Positions 12,308 to 22,516 of a stretch of DNA of 64,000 bases are shown one piece after another (the stretch's first letter is position 1; each line of letters opens with the position of its first letter). The stretch is from Blumeriella jaapii (taxonomy: Eukaryota > Ascomycota > Leotiomycetes > Helotiales > Drepanopezizaceae): the NCBI GenBank assembly GCA_009599575.1, contig VWND01000095.1:930001-994000 (forward strand), read 5' to 3'. The notes under the pieces are model-generated. The model saw nothing but the letters and a program-made list of their open reading frames with translations, was not told the DNA's origin and ran no database searches. A program made the position numbers and the translations under genes.

Positions 12308-12604
12308 ATGTCGCTCGCAGTCTATTGTTTTTTCTGTTTGTACAATCGTACGCCAGGCACGGTAACTCCCAATCGCTGTACCGGTTGTTCACAGACCCGT
12401 GGTACAGTGTGTCCGGTGCTAACTTTTACGAACTTTCATCTTGGAATACCCAGTGCCTGGTTGACGATTGCTCAGACAAAATGTGTGGAACGTTTCTGCG
12501 AAGACAATAAAGAAAAGGTGGATAGTGGTTATTCTTTTGACGTGCTGAGAGGGGCTGATCTTCGGGAGTGTCGAAGCGAGCCCCTATGTCCCAAGTGCGC
12601 CTAG
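12308..12604 (+). CDS. Possible small Cys-rich protein
   Basis: ORF of 98 residues from ATG at 12308 (MSLAVYCFFCLYNR) to the TAG at 12602-12604, with ten cysteines arranged in pairs, including CFFC, NRCTGC and a C-terminal LCPKCA. Short ascomycete ORFs ending CPKC with paired Cys are common and unstudied, possibly zinc binding. Another ATG at 12291 in a different frame begins MCFNVRCRSQ and could be a first exon spliced into this frame, so the true N-terminus is uncertain. Weak support: cysteine pattern and a clean stop only. Confidence 0.3.
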   Translation: MSLAVYCFFCLYNRTPGTVTPNRCTGCSQTRGTVCPVLTFTNFHLGIPSAWLTIAQTKCVERFCEDNKEKVDSGYSFDVLRGADLRECRSEPLCPKCA

Positions 12605-12914
12605 AGATGTTTACATCACGCTAGAGTTGATCTTCCCATGAGATAGTTCACGGCTGAAGAGATCTGCATTCTTGTGTGCTATAGCGAGCACGGGTTGCCT
12701 GCTTTCCTATCTCATCTCAGAGTCCATAACGCTTCTCTCTCTTCAAGCAAGAGGAGTACAAAGTCAACGCATCCGCTCGAATCGCCTATCTACCAACACC
12801 ACGAATCGCTTCGTGTCCAGGATCTCGGCCGATTCATTCTATATGCAGCCCAAGCCATCGCCTAGCACCTTTACTACGCCGTCCCACGCGTATCGTGAAA
12901 ACAAAGACCCAGCC

Positions 12915-14367
12915 TTATGCATGTCCATTTCCCAACCGTTCCAAGCAAACGCGCAGATCCTTCCCGGGAACTTGGCTCAACACCTGCATGCACGATCCAC
13001 AAGCACTGAGATAGCACCAAGCACACCTCCACCGATCCTTTGTATCCTTTCTTTGGCATACCATGCAGGCTACCGGGTAGTTGCTATTGTTGGTACGGCG
13101 CATGAGCTGGTGCGACTGGTAACAGTCAAAGTGCACCCGATCCAGCGCGGGCGCCGGAAAGATGAAGCCCAGCGGAGCTTGAGATTGCATGGTAGGGAAG
13201 GGTTGGGCGCGTCCCTCGGGAGAAACCAGCCTCGGTTGATGGGAGGTCGGGCTTCGCGGGGGAGAGGGCTCGTTCGGAGGAGGAGGGGTTGGCGGCAGCT
13301 TGGAGGTGAGAACTCGTACCGCGGCCTGGGGTTTTTGTGGTCGAGGCGAGCGGACGGTCGGCTGAGAGGTGATGGTAATGGTATCGCTGAGCTGGCTGAG
13401 CTGTCGGGAGTGGCCACTCGAAGGATGGAGGTTCTCCTTCCTCGGCGACGCTGACAATATCTTCTGTAGCGTTGTGGGGGCTATGATTGTCGCATCGCTG
13501 CCGGTGCTACTCTCACTCGAGCTCTGGAACCGGGACTCTGGTTTCTGCGGTACCATCGGCGGCGGGTCGTCATCCGGAGGAGTGAATGGCTCGCCGGAAG
13601 CTGGAGGGCGAGGACCGGCGGCATGCTGCTGGAGAGGAGGAGGGGGAAGAGGACGCTGAGCCGGCCCTTCATCCTTCTTCTTCTTCAGTTTGGTGACTTT
13701 GCTGCCCATCAAGTCTGGTTCTGGCGCGGCGCGACTCCCGAGGAAAGAAAATGCCTTTCGGTATGATTTGCTCCGCGGAAGGCCAGTTGATTGCTCTTGC
13801 TGTCGCGGGCGCGCTGGAGGTCGAGCCGTTGGACTGCGACAGCTTGAGAAGATCGAAGGAGAGACTCTTGCTCTTCTCTCGTCTCGCCGATCGTCGCCGC
13901 CAGATTTCTTCGGTCGGGGGCAGAGCATTCGCGAGCGACGTCGTCCTCTCGGGCAGCGTCAGATCTCGGCCTACCGGACGGCGCGGAATGCCCATCGACG
14001 CGTTCGTCGCTTTGCTGGGCAGGGCGGGGAGGTCTTTGGTGTCGATGGGGATGTCCGGCGATTCTGCGGGTCGCGATGGGAGATGCTTGGAGAGTCGCGA
14101 ACGACCTCTGCCCGGCGTCGGCGGCAGCGGCGGCAGCGGCAGCGGACCCATGATTCCCTGGCGCAGCAAAGTGTCGGCGGCAGCAGCGAGAAAAGAAGGC
14201 CATGTGCCGGACGTCCATTGCGGCTCTATAAATCCTTCCACGCAGCGCTTTGCGCTTTGCGGGCCACGGCGGCTTGGATCTTGGGGACATCTCGCACAGG
14301 GGGCAGCGCCGGCGCATGGACAGTTCGACGAACGCTGAAACACGGCGATGAAATCACGGGGGCGCAT
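12915..14367 (-). CDS. Pro-rich protein with C-terminal CxxC zinc-binding module; frame change inside
   Basis: Two overlapping frames appear to be one protein of ~480 residues. The upstream frame (ATG 14365-14367) runs through GIMGPLPLPPLPPTPGRG and DIPIDTKDLPALPSKATN to SLSFDLLKLSQSNGSTSS near 13810. The downstream frame takes over at TGLPRSKSYRKAFSFLGSR near 13780 and ends at 12915. The switch is +1 and I found no plausible intron, so a one-base insertion or a short unusual intron is likely. The C-terminus has a compact Cys module: ACMVCQRKDTKDRWRCAWC followed by LSACGSCMQVL, i.e. CxxC-x9-CxxC-x4-CxxC, probably two bound zincs. The middle is disordered, rich in Pro, Ser and Thr. Family not recognised; regulation unknown. 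Confidence 0.6.
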
Positions 14368-14963
14368 GCCTTCGCCATGGCTTGATGCACTGCGCGTTCC
14401 GCGTAGAAAAAGACTGGGAAAAGGCGACGGTGATGTTGATGTTCGGAGGTTTCGCGTCGCGCCATTGACTCGCCAAGGGGGTTTGAGGAGGGAATCTCAC
14501 AGGGAACACCGCTTCAGCATCACGATCAGATGACCAGACCCAATGGCAGCGCGGCCGAGACGAGACGTCGGAAGAGCAAAATAGGCACAGGGTGCTTCTG
14601 AATATAAGTGAATCTCGAATCGGCCATGGTGGATGGCCGATCAAGGGGCCAAGCACTCTTGACAGCTGGGAGTATTGTCACAGACAGAGCAAGGAGCTTC
14701 TCTACACTATGCAGTCGGCTTCTATGAATGGGGTGACTTGGTCTGCTTTTCACGCCCTGCTTCGAGCACAAAGTGTCCGGCTCGACATGACGGCAAGCAG
14801 GGCCAATCTACAGTACTGTACAGTGTGGACATACTTACTATACGTACTGGCTATACAAGCGAGCCCGTCGAGAGTCGTGTTGGCACAGACGTGCTGGGTC
14901 GTTGCTTCGGAGCAGCGTGATAGTCAGGCCCCTCTGACACTCTTGCAGTACTGTACACAGTAC

Positions 14964-16273
14964 TCACATTACAGACGGGTGTGCCCACGCCGTGTCCATG
15001 CTCCAATGTGAGTTCCTCCCACTCTGCCTCAGCACCATCTTCTTCGGCGCCTGTTCCCTCGCCAACTTCTTGACCCGGAACGCATAAAGCAGAATCTCTT
15101 CCTCGTCCCCACAATCCATCGGCATGCCCACAATCTCTGCCGGAAACCCCAGACTGTGGATGACCGTCCTGACTTCTTCCCTTGTGGGCTTCGTCACCAA
15201 ATTGGCCGCTCCGAACCAAGCCTGCGATTCTCGCTGCGCGGTCCCCGGACTCGCGTTCATGGAGCTCGTGTCGGCGTATGCGCTGTAGTGGCCGCACGTG
15301 CTCCTGAGATCTTGGTAGAATTTGTCTTCTTCTCCTCGTTGGAGACGGCTGTAGTCCCCTGGTCCCTTCGCGCCGTCGGGGACCCAGAACCGCCGGTCGA
15401 TGCGCATTACAGCGTACAAGGCCACCACGGTGATCTCGAACGTGAAGCCTGTGATGTAGAACACTGCTTTGCTCTCAACGACTCCTGATTTGCTGGCGGG
15501 GTTATCGAGCACAGCGGAGACGAGTCTTACGACAGCTCCAGCGAGGAGCAGGACCGTCGAGAAGAGCAGAATGATGACCTTGCTCCTGAGCCTTCCATGG
15601 GCGAACCGTTCGATGGGGTTGCTTCGTGGGATGCAGAGTCCGGGAATGACGAAGAGAAGCGGGATGATCGACAAGACGAGGGAGTAGCAGAGACCAAAGA
15701 TGAGAAAGCCGCGTACGACGTCCAGGACTACGTGGCTCTGGCTGTAGAATGAGACGATGGTGAAGATAATGTTGTAGACTATTAGAAGAGGCACGGATGC
15801 GATGATGAAGAGGAAGAACCAATTCAGAAGCGGTGTCCAGCCGAACTTAGGATGTAGAGCTCGAACAACGCGCTGCGTGAAAACAGCGTTGACTGCGAAT
15901 AGAACAACTGCGCTGCGGTCGACGTCAACACGGGAATTCAGTGACAGACGGTGATGACTTACCCTGCATTCTCGAAAATCAGAGCGGTGAGAATGAGATT
16001 GGCATCGTCCGGCTTGAACTTCCAGACGATCCGCAACGTGCAGGTAATGGTACGGACAAGGCAGAAATCGAACATCAAGGCTGAGAGATGGAACTTGTGC
16101 TGCCTCTTCCTGTTTACCTCGTGCGTGTAGAAGTGGAAAGCGCCCCCAATGAGGAAGAGCATGAGAAAGAAGACCGTGAGTGGCACATCGAGCGTGGAAT
16201 TCGGTATGCCGCCCACAATAGCTGATGCTGGGGCAGAGGGGCCACCTGCCCGGCGTTTTAGCACGGCTCGCAT
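14964..16273 (-). CDS. DUF3112-family seven-helix-like membrane protein (two exons)
   Basis: Predicted integral membrane protein of 419 residues. Exon 1 is 15963-16273 (MRAVLKRRAGG...), followed by a 50-nt intron (GTAAGT...CCGCAG) and exon 2 14964-15912, which joins FENAG-AVVLFAVNAVF in phase. Hydrophobic segments include VPLTVFFLMLFLIGGAFHFY, LLNWFFLFIIASVPLLIVYN, GFLIFGLCYSLVLSIIPLLF, VIILLFSTVLLLAGAVVRLV and FYITGFTFEITVVALYAVM. The conserved HKFHLSALMFDFCLVRTITC and LRIVW signature is typical of fungal DUF3112 proteins, which are uncharacterised. The hydrophilic C-terminal ~130 residues are probably cytosolic. Function unknown; resemblance to receptor topology is only topological. Confidence 0.85.
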
Positions 16274-17595
16274 TTTGAATGATATTTGAAGATAGTGGTC
16301 TCCGCAAGTTGCAAAATTTCTCCACTGGACACAGGAGAGCAGCAACGGGAGAAGAGACACTATAAGGCTACTCTGCCTCTTTCCTACGCCCGACTTAGCT
16401 GACAGCATCCACGAGGCCATAGACTTCCTTGACCAGAATGCGGTGCAGGATCGGGATCGGGGAACTGTGCCACCGCATTTGTAGGTAGGGCCGGCTGAGA
16501 AGCAGCTCCTTGGAAATCAGGGCATTTGTATGCATGACGTCCATTCATCTTCCGGTTCAGTGGAGGCTTGTTCGGACACACGGTGAAGCAATCATCGCCA
16601 TAGGTGTACGAGGTCCGGGACGACCTGTATTGAAGGTCACGTGAAACCGGACTACCACTTGTTGTCCGGAGGAGGAATTTTGGCTATCATAAGATGTAGT
16701 CAGTTCTATCGGGAGACTGAATCAACTCCTGGTATGTTGTTAGTCTTGTTTGTGTGGTAGTTCGGGAAACGGGGGTGAACGAGGTCTCGAAGATGATCTG
16801 ATGAAAGACTAAGGCGGCTTGCAAACCACATTGTGATCTCTCACCTCGAAAAGCAAAATCTAGACGCTTTGCATATGCCAGGCTCGGACCATCAAGTCAG
16901 CCTTACGTAATCAGAGGAAACGCATACCGACCAGTGGTTGCTTAAAGTACGATCTCCTCAGCAGTGGAAATGCAACGGAAGCCGGAAATGGGTTTCGTGG
17001 AGTCGAAATGCCCCTCAAGGAAAAATGAGCCACTTGAAGGCTATGCAACATTCCAGCAGGGCTTTTGCAAGCACCAAAAGCTTGTGAAATACTGGAAGTA
17101 ATTGGTGCTTAGAGGAGTTGATGTTTATACTCACATCCACCGACAGAGAGTACCGATTTGGCTAGGTGTTAGGCTTCAGCTCGTAACTAGGCTGTGCTTC
17201 AATCAGTAACGAATCATCTAACGTATAGTGATATGATTTGGAGGTGCTTTTGACAAAATAATTCGTGACTACAGTAAATGTCTGTGAGATTCAGACTCGA
17301 AGGATGCTGGAGACTTAGCTCAATCCTTGGGATCGTATATAGATTCCTTGACAGGACTGAATCCAGCGGGCCGATTATAGAACATCGCAAGTGAGCCTAA
17401 GTTGTAGGTATAAAGTTGAGCAAACTTCCCAGTGAAGACGGGCAGTTCAAGTGAAGAAGTACTACGGTACTGTACGAAAACATTGGGAATGCGCTAGGCT
17501 GGGCTGAGCGCCGATCAATTTGCCGAGAACCCCTGAACACTGACTGCTGCTAGGTAACCAAGCCTGCCATTTCACGACAACGATATCCATCAACC
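16274..17595. other. Gene-free divergent intergenic region
   Basis: 1.3 kb between two divergently oriented genes (DUF3112 on - and the unknown protein at 17596 on +). No recognisable ORF; contains one copy of the recurrent GTACTGTAC motif at 17467. Confidence 0.45.
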
Positions 17596-19062
17596 ATGTC
17601 AGCCCTTCCCTCGAGAACAAGATCGCTTCGCAAAGCTGGAGTTGGAAGCGCCCAGAATGAGCCCTCAGATGCATCGTTCGGTCAAGAGGATCCAGCGCGT
17701 CACAGCCATTCGCCGAGTCGATTGCCGATAAAACCGCTGACGACTCGGCCAACCAGGAGCATATCAACAACAACAACAGCAGCAGCAGCAGCACAACGTC
17801 CTCCCAGTGCAACGGGCAGTACTACGAGCAATGGCTCCATGCGCCCCCCTCCCTCTCGAATCAGCTTAAGCAAGCCTACAGCTACTGGCGGACTACAAAG
17901 AGCAACGTCGATTCGTCGCGCGAACCCCCTTTCAGCAGCAACAGAACACGCGGAGCCAGTAAAGAAAGATCGGTCAAGACCCCCCATAGTCACGTCCCGT
18001 CATTTCCGAAATGCTTCGAGCAGCTCCTACAGTACCTCGACTACAATTCCCTCCGCCTCCGGTCATGCCCGAACAAGATCCACCTCCAATATCTCGAACA
18101 CCTCTAGCGCTCTTCGACCCGCGAATCGATACTCTGTTGAGCTCCCCAAACTGCACCCTCCGCCAGCATCGAAACGAAATTCCGTCGAGATACCCCGATT
18201 GCAGCCTCACAATGGCGACCTCCAACTCAAGAAACAAGCTTTCAATACCTATCAGCAACATTTCTCTCCCGCCAAAAATCTCGCACCAAAGCCTCTGACG
18301 GCTGCCTACTTGGCACCACCATCGCCCAGCAAACTTCCCTCGAATATAGCGATTTCTGCAGAAACAGCAAAGTTGCAGAACGAGTTGCTCCAACTCCATC
18401 TATTACATAGGGATGCGGCACAGGTAGAGAGGAAGTGGAAGGCCAGCGCAAAGCGGAAATTGGGAGACCGTTTTCACGCCATCGTTGACAAGAATGAGAG
18501 ACTCTTGCAACTAGAGGTCGAGGAGACCGGGAAGATCAATGCCGTGGCTTTGAAGTCATGGCAGGAGACGGGGACCCCGGGATGGGGACTGCAGGAGAAG
18601 ATCCAGGTTCTGGACGAGATTGTCACAGGGGTCTGGAATCTAGGCGAATCTGGTGGGAAGTATTCACGAGCCGTCAGAAAATTCGAGAGATGGCTCCGGA
18701 GGCGCGAAGATATTCTCGAGGCCAGAGCACGTGGTCAGGGCATGGACGGCGACGAGGTTGTGTTTTTGGAGGAGCTTGATGGGTCGTGGAGGGCTGACTG
18801 CCTGGCCATTGGAAGAAAGCTGGAAGCGTGGAGGGATCACCTGCGAGACTTGAGGACTCCCGACCATGGGTCAAGTTTAGGTGTGACCGTCGCCAGCTGC
18901 CGCAGCCTTGTGAGAGGCATGCTGGCGGAGCTGAGCACTATGGCGCAGATCGAACGGGACGCCATGAGGACGGAATTGGAATGGATCAAAAGCACGAATG
19001 GAGATGTCATGGATGGTGATGACGATACCCCTGTGGCTGGCGCGATATGGCGGTCTCGATAG
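17596..19062 (+). CDS. Conserved fungal protein with disordered N-terminus and helical C-terminal domain
   Basis: Single-exon ORF of 488 residues. Residues 1-~255 are Ser/Pro/Thr/Arg-rich and likely disordered, with a short Ala run at 61-66. From about 262 the sequence becomes helical and conserved-looking: KLQNELLQLHLLHRDAAQ, RKWKASAKRKLGDRFHAI, ALKSWQETGTPGWGLQEKIQ, YSRAVRKFERWLRRREDILE, GSWRADCLAIGRKLEAWRD. This coiled, Arg/Glu-rich domain lacks any catalytic motif. The general build (basic disordered head plus helical tail) resembles microtubule- or spindle-associated adaptors such as augmin subunits, but that is a guess from composition. Ends with AGAIWRSR. Confidence 0.7.
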   Translation: MSALPSRTRSLRKAGVGSAQNEPSDASFGQEDPARHSHSPSRLPIKPLTTRPTRSISTTTTAAAAAQRPPSATGSTTSNGSMRPPPSRISLSKPTATGGLQRATSIRRANPLSAATEHAEPVKKDRSRPPIVTSRHFRNASSSSYSTSTTIPSASGHARTRSTSNISNTSSALRPANRYSVELPKLHPPPASKRNSVEIPRLQPHNGDLQLKKQAFNTYQQHFSPAKNLAPKPLTAAYLAPPSPSKLPSNIAISAETAKLQNELLQLHLLHRDAAQVERKWKASAKRKLGDRFHAIVDKNERLLQLEVEETGKINAVALKSWQETGTPGWGLQEKIQVLDEIVTGVWNLGESGGKYSRAVRKFERWLRRREDILEARARGQGMDGDEVVFLEELDGSWRADCLAIGRKLEAWRDHLRDLRTPDHGSSLGVTVASCRSLVRGMLAELSTMAQIERDAMRTELEWIKSTNGDVMDGDDDTPVAGAIWRSR

Positions 19063-19251
19063 AGTTGGTCAGCTTGACAATTCCTCGTATTCCTGCAGTG
19101 TGAGCGAAGCACTTCCTTCTATCATGTCTAGCGAGAAAAGGAAGGTACTGTATGAATGATTTCCGAGTCCGAATACCCAAGAGGATGAGTGCGGAGGATT
19201 TTCTTGTCTATATCAGATAAGACTTGATGGAGCAGAGGGACCATGAATCGC

Positions 19252-19277
19252 GGGGGGGGGGGGGGGGGGGGGGGGGG
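19252..19277. repeat. Homopolymer G tract (26 nt)
   Basis: Unbroken run of 26 G in the 3' flank of the unknown protein gene ending at 19062. The exact length is unreliable in any assembly. Confidence 0.9.
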
Positions 19278-19583
19278 TGGCTAGTAAGCTCAAATCTCGA
19301 AAGTTTTACTATTGTACTAAGACTAAAGCATGATTGGGAAGCTCCCAAAGATCATCTCGAGTACGAAAGGTAGATTGAGAAGTTACATCCACAATATATC
19401 GCCAAGTACCCTCGGGGTTATTTTCCCGACTTGGCGAGTCTACATGCAGGGACCCCTCCGCTTGCCCCCACTTTCCCGTTTCCCGCTTCGATTCTGCCGC
19501 CAGTCCAAGTACATCGTCGATAGATACCTCTCGATTTGGTGGTTTGGCTAGGAACTAGCATTGGCCGAACACCGCGACCAACA

Positions 19584-20673
19584 ATGGCCACATCTTCCCA
19601 ATATCTCTCCGGAGATTCCAATGCGATCAGCAACTTCATTGACAAGTTTGACGTGCGTCGGTCGATCCTGAACGAAGCATTGTCTAGGTTTGCCAGCACT
19701 CGCTAACTTGCGGTCCAGATCTTCCTGCTGGATTGCGATGGTATGTACAACGAGGTGTTCGACTCAAAGAAGATGGGCTAAGATGCATGCTAGGAGTTCT
19801 CTGGTCCGGAAGCCATCTCTTCCCCGGCACCGTTGAGACTCTGGAGCTGTTGAGATCCAAAGGTCAGGAAGCTTCCCAGACTACCCCACCATGCGCGACC
19901 GATGTTGACCCCTCCCAGGCAAAAAGGTCGTCTTCGTGACCAACAATTCCACGAAATCGCGAGCCGACTATCAAAAGAAGCTCACTTCGCTGGGTATACC
20001 CAGCAATGTGGAGGAAATCTTTGGATCGTCCTACTCCTCCGCTATCTACATCTCGCGCATCCTGAGGCTGCCCGAACCCAAGAACAAAGTCTTCGTCCTC
20101 GGCGAGAGTGGCATCGAGACGGAACTGCAGAGTGAGGGCATCGAATTCATCGGAGGAGCGGATCCTGCATATCGACGGGACATGACGCCAGAGGACTACG
20201 CTGGGATCGCAGATGGGTCGCTGTTGGACGACAATGTGGGCATCGTGCTGGCTGGTCTGGACCATCATATCAACTACCTGAAGCTCTCGCACGCCTTCCA
20301 CTATCTCAAGCGAGGCGCGGTGTTCTTGGCCACCAACCTTGACACCACGCTGCCGAGCAACCACTCCTTCTTCCCCGGTGCTGGGTCGATGTCGATCCCG
20401 CTGATGTACATGTCGGGACGGAAGCCTACATCGCTGGGCAAGCCCAGTCAAGCGATGATGGATTCGATCGAGGGGAAGTTTCAGTTCGATCGCAAGAAGG
20501 CTTGTATGGTCGGCGATCGACTTGATACCGATATCCAATTTGGCATTTTAGGAAAGCTAGGGGGAACATTGGCGGTCTTGACTGGAGTCAACCAAAAGGA
20601 GCATTGGGAGGCCCCGAACGCCATAGCGGTGCCGGCTTATTATGTCGACAAACTGAGCGACTTGAGAGGATAA
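19584..20673 (+). CDS. PHO13: HAD-family p-nitrophenyl/2-phosphoglycolate phosphatase (four exons)
   Basis: Cytosolic HAD phosphatase; the family dephosphorylates 2-phosphoglycolate and other toxic side-products of glycolysis. Exons 19584-19652, 19719-19740, 19794-19862 and 19919-20673 give 304 residues, all with GT-AG borders. The first catalytic motif is split by an intron: IFLLDCDG-VLWSG holds the nucleophile Asp and general acid Asp. Motif II is VVFVTNNSTKS; the Lys and acidic motif III/IV is CMVGDRLDTDIQFG. The cap region is HYLKRGAVFLATNLDTTLPS. All key residues are present and length fits the fungal family. Two exons are only 22 and 69 nt, so automated models may truncate the N-terminus. 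Confidence 0.95.
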
Positions 20674-22516
20674 GGTGAAGTTGCATTATGGGCGGCTGCG
20701 GTTTGAAACCGCTACTACAACAGTTAACTTGGTAAAAGTGACACTGGGTTACTACAGGTTGAATGGAATGACCTCCGTTTGTTTGGAGAGTTAATGATAT
20801 CAAACACAGATTCTATTAGCAACCTGGTACCGCAGTTGCATTCTAGTTGAAATGACTCGGTGATTTCTTCCAATTGCGGTTACGTGCTTGTCTGTTAAAT
20901 TAAATCACAATGCCATTACTTTATGCATTCGCAACAAAAAAACCAAGTTGATTTGATAACCTGTTACTAGTTTCATTACCAAGAGTGTTTCTACTACTGC
21001 TTGGGACATACTTCGGATGCAGAATCTTTCAACGAATATACTGATACACGTTGTATCAAAATTATTAGGTTCGAATGATTCACGCCAAGGCCATACCCGT
21101 ACCAAGCGGCCGCTAACATCACGGGAGTGATACGGGCCAGCAAGCTTTTTGATAGAATTCCACATCTCAGCATGTGCATCTATCACATTTTGAAAGACAC
21201 GGGTCGATTTACATCAGCAATGTATTCACGCGCAGCGGCGTTGCGAGAATCACTGATCGCAGATGTTTGACAGATGATACGGTATGATAGATTATCGCTT
21301 GTTTATGATGTGTCGAGAATCCATTCAAAGTTTACTCCTACAGTACATACCCGTCCGGCCGGCAATTGAAATGCCAACCGGCTAAAGCGCTAACTTATGT
21401 ATTCTGTCGTTACACGGCGTGATTGGCGTTCTCGGCTTCTCCCCATCTGGCGTACAAGACCACACATTCCTCAAGTATTTGTGCGTTTCTTGTTGAGCGA
21501 TTACAACTTCATCGATAAGGACTTTTCGCACGCTCTGTGTTTGATACAGAGGTGCTGTAGCAATGGACCAAGAAAACATAATAAGATGATCTCCAAAGGA
21601 TTGCCAAAGGCAAAACCGAGAGTTTGGAAAGATTGAAATCTCACTGATTGACTGGCCGGCGCACAGCTTTGGTCTCAAGACGCCTTGTCGGACACGTCTT
21701 GAACGCCATGACAGGCGATACACAGGAATAGCCGATCAAAACAGATCACAATCCATCCGGCAGAAAAGAGCAGAGAAGATGAAAGAGAGAGCAGTTGACG
21801 CGACCAATGGCATAGCTAGTGCTCTCAAAGCTAATTAACCGTCCGAAGCGCTCCATGCCCAATGGACGGCGTGAACCGCGCAACGCGAAAGGCTAGAATG
21901 CGAAGTATCAGAGAAGGTTTCGGCTTTGTGTTGATTCACTTGTGAGAGGGAGAGCAGGATGGACCAGGCTACCGTACCGTACCGTCTGTACTGTCTGTCT
22001 GTCTGTATGTAGGTACGGTACTGTCTGTATGTACCGTACTGGACTGTCAGTAGATTAGGATTTCTTTTCGGGGCTGAGCAGTGATCGCTGCGAGTGGTCG
22101 TACAGCATGTCCCTACCGTACCGTATCAAGTCACGGCAAGGTTTGCGAGAGACTTCGTGCCCAGAAAGACCCTGAAGGATGGGAAGTCTAAAACAGACCA
22201 GCCCGTCGGTTGAGACCCGCCTGATTGGTGCAGACGAAAAGATCCCCCCTCCCCTCTCCCCTCCTTCCATCTTTTCCTCCTCCCCTCCCTCCCTCCCCTC
22301 CCTCCCCCCCCGACCCAGGGTCCAAAGGAAAGGCCGAACAAACCGAGTGAATCAATGGGTTGACACGGCTTTCCGCTTTGCACACTTCATCCATATCTCT
22401 ATATCTATCTCCCAGTCGCCGCCGTGCCTCTCCTCGACTCCCCCCCCCGACTCCCCCCCCCGACTCCCCCCCTCGACTCCCCCCGACTCCCCCCGACTCG
22501 ACTATGTCCTAGCACC
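20674..22516. other. Long intergenic region with short motifs and C-rich leader
   Basis: 1.8 kb without a supported gene. From 21970 to 22060 it carries clustered CCGTACCG, TGTCTGTCTG and GGTACGGTACTG words, and from 22240 to 22310 a pyrimidine-rich CCCTCC tract, likely promoter DNA of the SET gene. Confidence 0.45.
22437..22501. repeat. GACTCCCCC minisatellite in SET gene leader
   Basis: Imperfect tandem units of GACT followed by 5-9 C, six to seven copies, ending about 15 bp before the likely start codon at 22517. The frame stays open through it, so it may be mistaken for coding sequence. Confidence 0.8.
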
